A stretch of DNA of 64,000 bases from positions 186,001 to 250,000 of the forward strand of contig JANOZM010000013.1 of assembly GCA_031429355.1 (NCBI GenBank). The letters are read 5' to 3'. The notes below the pieces were generated by a model. It saw only the letters and a list, made by a program, of their open reading frames with translations. It had not been told where the DNA came from and searched no databases. The stretch comes from JANOZM01 sp031429355 (GTDB taxonomy: Bacteria; Pseudomonadota; Gammaproteobacteria; Burkholderiales; Burkholderiaceae_E). Below, piece by piece: positions 59,141 to 64,000 of the stretch. Each line of letters begins with the position of its first letter. Positions within the stretch are counted from its first letter, which is position 1. A program made the position numbers and the translations under genes.

Positions 59141-60475
59141 ATGGGTCGCAAATATTTCGGAACAGATGGCATTCGTGGCCTAGTGGGTACAGACCCAATC
59201 ACTCCCGAGCGCATGTTGCAATTAGGTTTTGCGGCAGGGCGTGTATTAGCTAACAATTCTGATGTAGCGCATCCCACAGTTTTAATTGGAAAAGACACAC
59301 GTATTTCTGGCTACTTATTAGAGGCCGCATTAGAAGCCGGTTTCGCAGCGGCAGGTGTCGACGTCGTAATGACCGGCCCAATTCCTACACCTGCTGTAGC
59401 TTACCTAACGCGCGCGTTGCGTATGTCAGCAGGCGTGGTTATCTCAGCCTCGCACAATCCGTACCAAGATAACGGCATCAAGTTTTTTTCGGCACAAGGC
59501 AATAAATTGCCCGATGACGTCGAAAGCAAAATCGAAGCCGAAATGGATCAACCTTTAGTTTGTGCAGCTTCGGATAAGCTTGGAAAAGTACGCCGCCTCG
59601 ATGATGCCGCAGGTCGCTATATCGAGTTTTGTAAAAGTTCTTTTCCTAGCAATTTATCCTTGCACGGTTTAAAAATTGTGCTCGATTGCGCCAATGGCGC
59701 AGCCTACGAAACTGCACCAGCAGTTTTTCACGAATTGGGTGCAGAAGTAATCCGAATTCATGCGCAGCCCAATGGAACCAATATTAACGACCATTGCGGC
59801 GCGACACATACCGATTCGCTAGTGGAAGCGGTTAAGTCAACCGGTGCCGATTTAGGTATTGCTTTGGATGGTGACGCCGATCGCGTGATGTTGGTAGACA
59901 ATGCTGGTCGTGTTTATAACGGCGATGAGCTTTTGTACATTATGGTTAAAGACCGTATGACTAGCGAATATGTACCCGGTGTTGTCGGCACTCTAATGAC
60001 CAACTTGGCGTTAGAGCAAGCCTTTAGACAATTTGGAATTGGTTTTGCACGCGCCAAAGTGGGCGACCGTTATGTCCTAGAGACCTTGCAACAAAAAGGC
60101 TGGCGTTATGGTGGCGAAAGTTCGGGGCACTTGTTGGCTTTGGATTGTCACAGCACTGGCGACGGCACGATTAGTGCGCTACAAATTTTGCGCGCAATTA
60201 AACATCAAAAGAAATCATTAGCCGAATTGGTTTCCGATTTAGTAATGTTTCCGCAAACGCTAATTAACGTAAAAATTGCTAAAGATGCCGAGTGGCAAAA
60301 CAACGAAACATTTAAAGCAACCCACAAAGAAGTCGAGGCACAGCTTGGTGATTCGGGGCGCGTGTTGATTCGTGCGTCCGGAACAGAGCCTTTAGTGCGA
60401 GTTATGGTCGAAGCGCGCGACGCCGATGTCGCACGTAAGGCAGCAGAGCGCATCGCCGACACACTTCGCGTGTGA
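59141..60475 (+). CDS. glmM: Phosphoglucosamine mutase
   Basis: A 444-residue protein: YFGTDGIRG (start), phosphoserine loop VVISASHNPYQDNGIKF, metal loop LDGDADR, substrate loop GGESSGH and C-terminal phosphate site IRASGTEPLVRVM. Converts GlcN-6-P to GlcN-1-P for UDP-GlcNAc. Starts ~30 bp after folP, so co-transcribed. Confidence 0.97.
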   Translation: MGRKYFGTDGIRGLVGTDPITPERMLQLGFAAGRVLANNSDVAHPTVLIGKDTRISGYLLEAALEAGFAAAGVDVVMTGPIPTPAVAYLTRALRMSAGVVISASHNPYQDNGIKFFSAQGNKLPDDVESKIEAEMDQPLVCAASDKLGKVRRLDDAAGRYIEFCKSSFPSNLSLHGLKIVLDCANGAAYETAPAVFHELGAEVIRIHAQPNGTNINDHCGATHTDSLVEAVKSTGADLGIALDGDADRVMLVDNAGRVYNGDELLYIMVKDRMTSEYVPGVVGTLMTNLALEQAFRQFGIGFARAKVGDRYVLETLQQKGWRYGGESSGHLLALDCHSTGDGTISALQILRAIKHQKKSLAELVSDLVMFPQTLINVKIAKDAEWQNNETFKATHKEVEAQLGDSGRVLIRASGTEPLVRVMVEARDADVARKAAERIADTLRV

Positions 60476-60494
60476 TTTTAAGCAAAATCTTTGC

Positions 60495-60500
60495 TATAAT
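60495..60500 (+). promoter_or_regulatory. -10 box of the tRNA-Pro gene
   Basis: TATAAT, 11 bp before the tRNA, in the gap after glmM. No good -35. Confidence 0.5.
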
Positions 60501-60511
60501 CTTGGATTGTT

Positions 60512-60588
<77 letters not shown>

Positions 60589-60591
60589 AAT

Positions 60592-60621
60592 TAGTTTTAA
60601 GCCAGTAGTTTTAAGCCAGTA
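60592..60621. repeat. Two 14-bp tandem units between tRNA genes
   Basis: TAGTTTTAAGCCAG at 60592-60605 and 60606-60619, then TAG. Confidence 0.8.
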
Positions 60622-60701
60622 GCGCGCGGTTTAGCAGTTTGTTTCTAGTGGTTTGTTAGCGCCTTCTGCATTGTTTTGTGATTTACCCCTCGTTGATCTT
60701 A

Positions 60702-60778
<77 letters not shown>

Positions 60779-60795
60779 CAAAAGTGTTTTTCAGT

Positions 60796-60872
60796 GGTGG
60801 GTATAGCTCAGTTGGTAGAGCCCCGGATTGTGATTCCGGTTGTCGCGGGTTCGAGTCCCGTTACTCACCCCA
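60796..60872 (+). tRNA. tRNA-His (anticodon GTG)
   Basis: Acceptor GTGGGTA/TACTCAC (with a G:T pair), extra G at -1 (60796) opposite C73 as required for HisRS, anticodon loop TTGTGAT, CCA encoded. It lies 18 bp after tRNA-Arg; the two are probably one transcript. Confidence 0.95.
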
Positions 60873-60960
60873 TCAGCACTTTCGTTTCAACTCCCGCATT
60901 GGTATACAGTTTTTTCAGTCGGCACCCCTTTTCGTTTATTCCCCACTTGGTTTAAATCTC

Positions 60961-61623
60961 ATGTCCCCACAAGATCAATTAAAAATCGCGGCGGCGCGTA
61001 AAGCTATGGACTATTTGGTTGATGGTTCAATCATTGGTGTCGGTACCGGCTCGACCGTTAACTTTTTTATCGAAGAGCTAGCGAAACAAAAACACCGCGT
61101 AAAAGCGGCCGTTTCAAGTTCGGTGCGCAGTACCGAACTATTACGCGCACATGGCATTGCTGTGCTCGATTTAAACGAAGTAGAAACCTATCCCATCTAT
61201 GTGGATGGAGCCGATGAAATTAATTTCCAGCGCCACATGATTAAAGGCGGAGGCGCAGCACTAACTCGCGAAAAAATTGTTTCAGCCCAAGCAGAGCGCT
61301 TTATTTGTATCGTCGATTCGACCAAAGTTAAAACAACTTTAGGTGCATTTGCATTACCCGTTGAAGTGATACCTATGGCACGTAATCAGGTAGCCCGTGC
61401 ATTAGTTAAATTAGGTGGTCAACCCAGGCTACGAGCTGGGGTAATTACAGACAACGGGAACGAAATTTTAGATGTTTCGGGTCTTCAAATTACTGACCCA
61501 GTTGGCCTAGAGCAAGCGATCAATCAAATTACCGGAGTCGTTTGCAATGGCTTGTTCGCAGTTAAGCCAGCCAGTGTAGCCATTGTTGCTAGCGCTGACG
61601 GTTTAAGAATAATGGGCAAGTAG
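60961..61623 (+). CDS. rpiA: Ribose-5-phosphate isomerase A
   Basis: A 220-residue protein from ATG at 60961; the longer frame back to 60784 reads through tRNA-His. Motifs: GVGTGSTVNFFIEEL, YVDGADEIN (catalytic Asp pair), MIKGGGAALTREKI, RLRAGVITDNGNEILD-like LRAGVITDNGN. Links ribulose-5-P and ribose-5-P. Confidence 0.96.
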   Translation: MSPQDQLKIAAARKAMDYLVDGSIIGVGTGSTVNFFIEELAKQKHRVKAAVSSSVRSTELLRAHGIAVLDLNEVETYPIYVDGADEINFQRHMIKGGGAALTREKIVSAQAERFICIVDSTKVKTTLGAFALPVEVIPMARNQVARALVKLGGQPRLRAGVITDNGNEILDVSGLQITDPVGLEQAINQITGVVCNGLFAVKPASVAIVASADGLRIMGK

Positions 61624-61657
61624 CAGACTCAAGAAGCGGTCGACTAAGATTAAAGAT

Positions 61658-61723
61658 AAGCCGACTTATTATTACAAAGAGGCCGACCCATTATTACAAA
61701 TAAGCCGACCCATTAGTGGTCGA
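61658..61723. repeat. Three 22-bp tandem units after rpiA
   Basis: Units start at 61658, 61680 and 61702, each of the form A(A/G)GCCGACYYATTA...; the third is diverged at its end. Followed by an AAGCCGC/GCGGCTT stem (61729-61746) that may terminate rpiA and yggX. Confidence 0.8.
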
Positions 61724-61764
61724 TTAACAAGCCGCAAACGCGGCTTAATTAGTAACTTTAGTTT

Positions 61765-62037
61765 TTATTCTTTCGGTGGCGTGTAGCCCGCTGCTTGTTC
61801 TGCGCCATCACCAAAAAAGTAACCATCCATTTGCGTTGCCAAGTACTTACGCGCACGGGCGTCGGCCAAATTTAAGCGGTTCTCGTTAACCAACATTGTT
61901 TGGTGTTTTAACCAACCGGCCCAAGCTTCTTTAGAAACCGATTCCCAAATCTTTTTGCCTAACTCGCCAGGGTAGGGTGCATAGTCTAGGCCGTCAGCTT
62001 CTTTATTTAATTTGATGCATTGCACGGTACGAGCCAT
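61765..62037 (-). CDS. yggX: Fe(2+)-trafficking/oxidative damage protection protein
   Basis: A 90-residue protein: MARTVQCIKLNKEADGLDY, PYPGELGKKIWESVSKEAW, QTMLVNENRLNLADARARKY and GYTPP at the end. Cys7 is the conserved one. Protects Fe-S clusters. Downstream of argA by ~50 bp, so likely same transcript. Confidence 0.96.
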   Translation of the reverse strand: MARTVQCIKLNKEADGLDYAPYPGELGKKIWESVSKEAWAGWLKHQTMLVNENRLNLADARARKYLATQMDGYFFGDGAEQAAGYTPPKE

Positions 62038-62090
62038 TTTATTTCCTTAATATCGGTAAAGTTTTTTTAGCGTATTTATTAACACTAGTG

Positions 62091-63404
62091 TTAAAGCGTT
62101 TTAATCAACACTTGCGATTTGCGATGCGCATTGTACGAAGCGCGCTTACTTGCAGGCAGCTCGCTTACATCAGCATTCTTAAATCCACGTTTTAAAAACC
62201 AATGCGTAGTGCGTGTTGTTAAAACAAATATTTTTTCTAGGCCTTGGGCTTTGGCGCGTTGCTCGATGCGACGCAAAATGCGCTCGCCATCGCCTTGGCT
62301 TTGTACTTGGCGATCAACGGCTAAACAAGCCATTTCGCCCATTTTTTCTGCTGCAAAACCAGTCAGTACAGCGCAGCCAAAAATAATGCCGTCGTGTTCT
62401 ATTACGGTGTAATTTTGAATCTCTCGCTCTATGGTGGCGCGATCGCGTTTTACTAAAGTGCCATCGGCTTCTAGTGGGGCAATTAAACTCAAAATACCGC
62501 CGACGTCATCCTCGGTTGCTTCGCGCAAAGACTCGAGTGTTTCTTCAACAACCATCGTGCCAACGCCGTCGTGCAAAAACAATTCTAGTAGCACGCTGCC
62601 GTCTAAATTAAACGGCAAAATATGCGCTCGGGCAACCCCACCTTCGCAGGCTTTTAACGCAAAACGCAAATACAAACGCGTGTCGTCCGAAATATCGTTA
62701 CCAGCCAAAATAGCTTGTGCCATTGCCTCGGTAATTTCGGTGCGAATTTTGCCGGTTTCGTCGGCAACACCTCTGGTCTCGGTAATGTAAATCAACTTGT
62801 CGGCATCCAATGCAACCGCAATATGCGCTGCCACATCTTCCATCATTAAGTTAAACGCCTCGCCGGTGGCCGAGTAGCCCAGCGGCGACAGCATGACGAT
62901 GGTGCCGGAATCGAGGGCAAATTTAATTGTAGTGGTATCAATTTTGCGCACCATACCGGTATGCTGAAAATCGATACCATCCACAATGCCAACCGGGCGA
63001 GCTGCAATCAAGTTACCCGAAACAACGCGCACCGCGGAGTGGGCCATCGCCGTATTGGGCATTGCTTGCGAAAACGCGGCCTCGATATCGAGGCGAATTT
63101 CGCCCGCTGCTTCTTTGGCGCATTCTAGTGAAACGCTATCGGTGACACGCAAACCGTTTACAAATTGGCTTTGCACCCCGCGTAGGCGCAGTTGCTCTTC
63201 AACTTGCGGGCGAAAGCCGTGAACTAAAACAATGCGCATGCCCATGGCGTGCAACATACTTAAATCTTGCACCAAGGTATGTAGCTTTTGAGCGGCAATT
63301 AGCTCGCCGGGGATGCCCACAACGAAGGTCTTGCCACGAAAGGCGTGTACATAGGGCGCTACGCCGCGTAGCCAAGCTACGAACTGCGCATGGTCGGATG
63401 TCAT
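62091..63404 (-). CDS. argA: N-acetylglutamate synthase (amino-acid kinase plus GNAT)
   Basis: A 437-residue protein from ATG at 63404 (MTSDHAQF); 63410 is also possible. N-terminal AAK domain (KTFVVGIPGEL, VLVHGFRPQVEEQL, TIVMLSPLGYSATGEAFNL) without kinase activity and acting in arginine feedback; C-terminal GNAT domain from ~290 (GCAVLTGF, EMACLAVDRQVQSQGDGERI, HWFLKRGFKNAD). Commits glutamate to arginine synthesis. Starts 20 bp from divergent hrpA. Confidence 0.95.
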   Translation of the reverse strand: MTSDHAQFVAWLRGVAPYVHAFRGKTFVVGIPGELIAAQKLHTLVQDLSMLHAMGMRIVLVHGFRPQVEEQLRLRGVQSQFVNGLRVTDSVSLECAKEAAGEIRLDIEAAFSQAMPNTAMAHSAVRVVSGNLIAARPVGIVDGIDFQHTGMVRKIDTTTIKFALDSGTIVMLSPLGYSATGEAFNLMMEDVAAHIAVALDADKLIYITETRGVADETGKIRTEITEAMAQAILAGNDISDDTRLYLRFALKACEGGVARAHILPFNLDGSVLLELFLHDGVGTMVVEETLESLREATEDDVGGILSLIAPLEADGTLVKRDRATIEREIQNYTVIEHDGIIFGCAVLTGFAAEKMGEMACLAVDRQVQSQGDGERILRRIEQRAKAQGLEKIFVLTTRTTHWFLKRGFKNADVSELPASKRASYNAHRKSQVLIKTL

Positions 63405-63424
63405 TATCATGGCGCAAGATTATC

Positions 63425-64000
63425 ATGGCTCAACAACAAAAAAATGCTCCTTTGGCATTAGCTTCAAAAGCGCGTTCATCTGAACGTTCTGTACCACGGT
63501 CCGATGTGCAATCACCGAACCGTCCAACAGATCGTCCAAACGTGCGAGCGCCAATGCCCAATATCGTTTATCCCGAGAGTTTGCCGGTTAGTGGCAGGCG
63601 GGAGGATATTGCGCGGGCTATCGCTGAGCACCCGGTGGTCATCGTCTGCGGTGAAACGGGGTCTGGAAAAACCACGCAGTTGCCAAAAATTGCTTGGCAG
63701 TCCGGTTGCGGCAGCAAAGGGCTTATTGGGCATACTCAGCCGCGCCGCCTTGCAGCGACTTCGGTTGCAAAACGGATCGCTCAAGAGTTGGGTTCCCCGC
63801 CCGGCGAACATGTGGGTTACAAAATTCGTTTTAATGAAACGATGCAGGCAACCGCCACCCTTAAGTTAATGACTGATGGCATCTTGCTGGCCGAAACCCT
63901 AAGTGATCCGCATTTACGCGCTTACGACTGTTTAATTATCGATGAGGCGCACGAGCGGAGTTTAAATATCGATTTTTTGCTGGGGTATTTAAAGCAATTG
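63425..64000 (+). CDS. hrpA: DEAH-box ATP-dependent RNA helicase HrpA, N-terminal part (cut by window)
   Basis: 192 codons to the window edge without a stop. After a basic leader, VIVCGETGSGKTTQLPKI (Walker A), IGHTQPRRLAATSVAKRI (Ia), KLMTDGILLAE and LIIDEAHERSLNIDFLLGYL (DEAH box). HrpA-type helicases act in mRNA processing. Start at ATG 63425; spacer to argA is ~14-20 bp. Confidence 0.95.
   Translation, partial: MAQQQKNAPLALASKARSSERSVPRSDVQSPNRPTDRPNVRAPMPNIVYPESLPVSGRREDIARAIAEHPVVIVCGETGSGKTTQLPKIAWQSGCGSKGLIGHTQPRRLAATSVAKRIAQELGSPPGEHVGYKIRFNETMQATATLKLMTDGILLAETLSDPHLRAYDCLIIDEAHERSLNIDFLLGYLKQL

Noticed and set aside
60784..60880. Reading frame MFFSGGYSSVGRAPDCDSG... upstream of rpiA
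   Set aside because: It is the translation of the tRNA-His gene, a familiar spurious frame. rpiA starts at 60961.

Overview
The window looks like chromosomal DNA of a betaproteobacterium, most likely Burkholderiales. Evidence: the order ffs-dnaX-ybaB-recR, carA-carB-greA-yhbY-rlmE-ftsH-folP-glmM, rplS-CoA pyrophosphatase-CobD-like, and rsgA-phhB-M48-orn; two orphan Bug-family (TctC-like) binding proteins; PEP-CTERM proteins; and the FtsH N-terminus. Base composition looks moderate (high 40s % G+C by eye, not computed), low for that order. I do not name a genus.

Layout. 1-3.4 kb: start of a CnoX/YbbN-type thioredoxin, a methyltransferase, an aspartoacylase-family hydrolase and a LuxR-type regulator. 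3.5-10.8 kb: an accessory island of decayed IS91/ISCR-like transposase remnants, each with a similar ~250-bp downstream tail, alternating with small cargo (two unknown genes, a small membrane protein, VapBC, ParDE, a second VapBC) plus an orphan Bug protein and a broken phosphate-transporter fragment. 11-21 kb: a SOUL protein, an S9 peptidase, an OmpA-like/unknown cluster, a ModA-like binding protein, a second Bug protein, a polysaccharide deacetylase overlapping a BAAT-type hydrolase, and a DUF4337 protein. 22-33 kb: rplS, CoA pyrophosphatase, CobD-like, then an apparent ~4 kb insertion (VapBC, an IS91 remnant, a PEP-CTERM GDSL hydrolase, two half-genes joined at a breakpoint), then a 517-aa unknown protein coupled to rsgA, phhB, M48 and orn. 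33-48.7 kb: a GT39-type membrane glycosyltransferase, rpmE2, rho, trxA, the 4.5S RNA, dnaX-ybaB-recR, a two-component system, carAB and greA. 48.8-54 kb: a PEP-CTERM protein, a VapBC, a TRAP dicarboxylate-type transporter and another VapBC. 54-64 kb: yhbY with a long disordered tail, rlmE, ftsH, folP, glmM, tRNA-Pro/Arg/His, rpiA, yggX, argA and the start of hrpA.

Most notable: (1) five VapBC pairs, one ParDE pair and a Phd relic in 64 kb, several abutting IS91-like remnants or their tails, suggesting a cassette-like array built by rolling-circle transposition; (2) candidate sigma-54 (-24/-12) promoters before both intact PEP-CTERM genes, a small PEP-CTERM regulon; (3) palindromic or repeated operator candidates before several toxin-antitoxin operons; (4) a Rho-independent terminator of rplS lying within the first codons of the next gene; (5) short tandem duplications (12-22 bp units) just after, or overlapping, stop codons of several housekeeping genes. 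All assignments come from reading the sequence; no database search was run.
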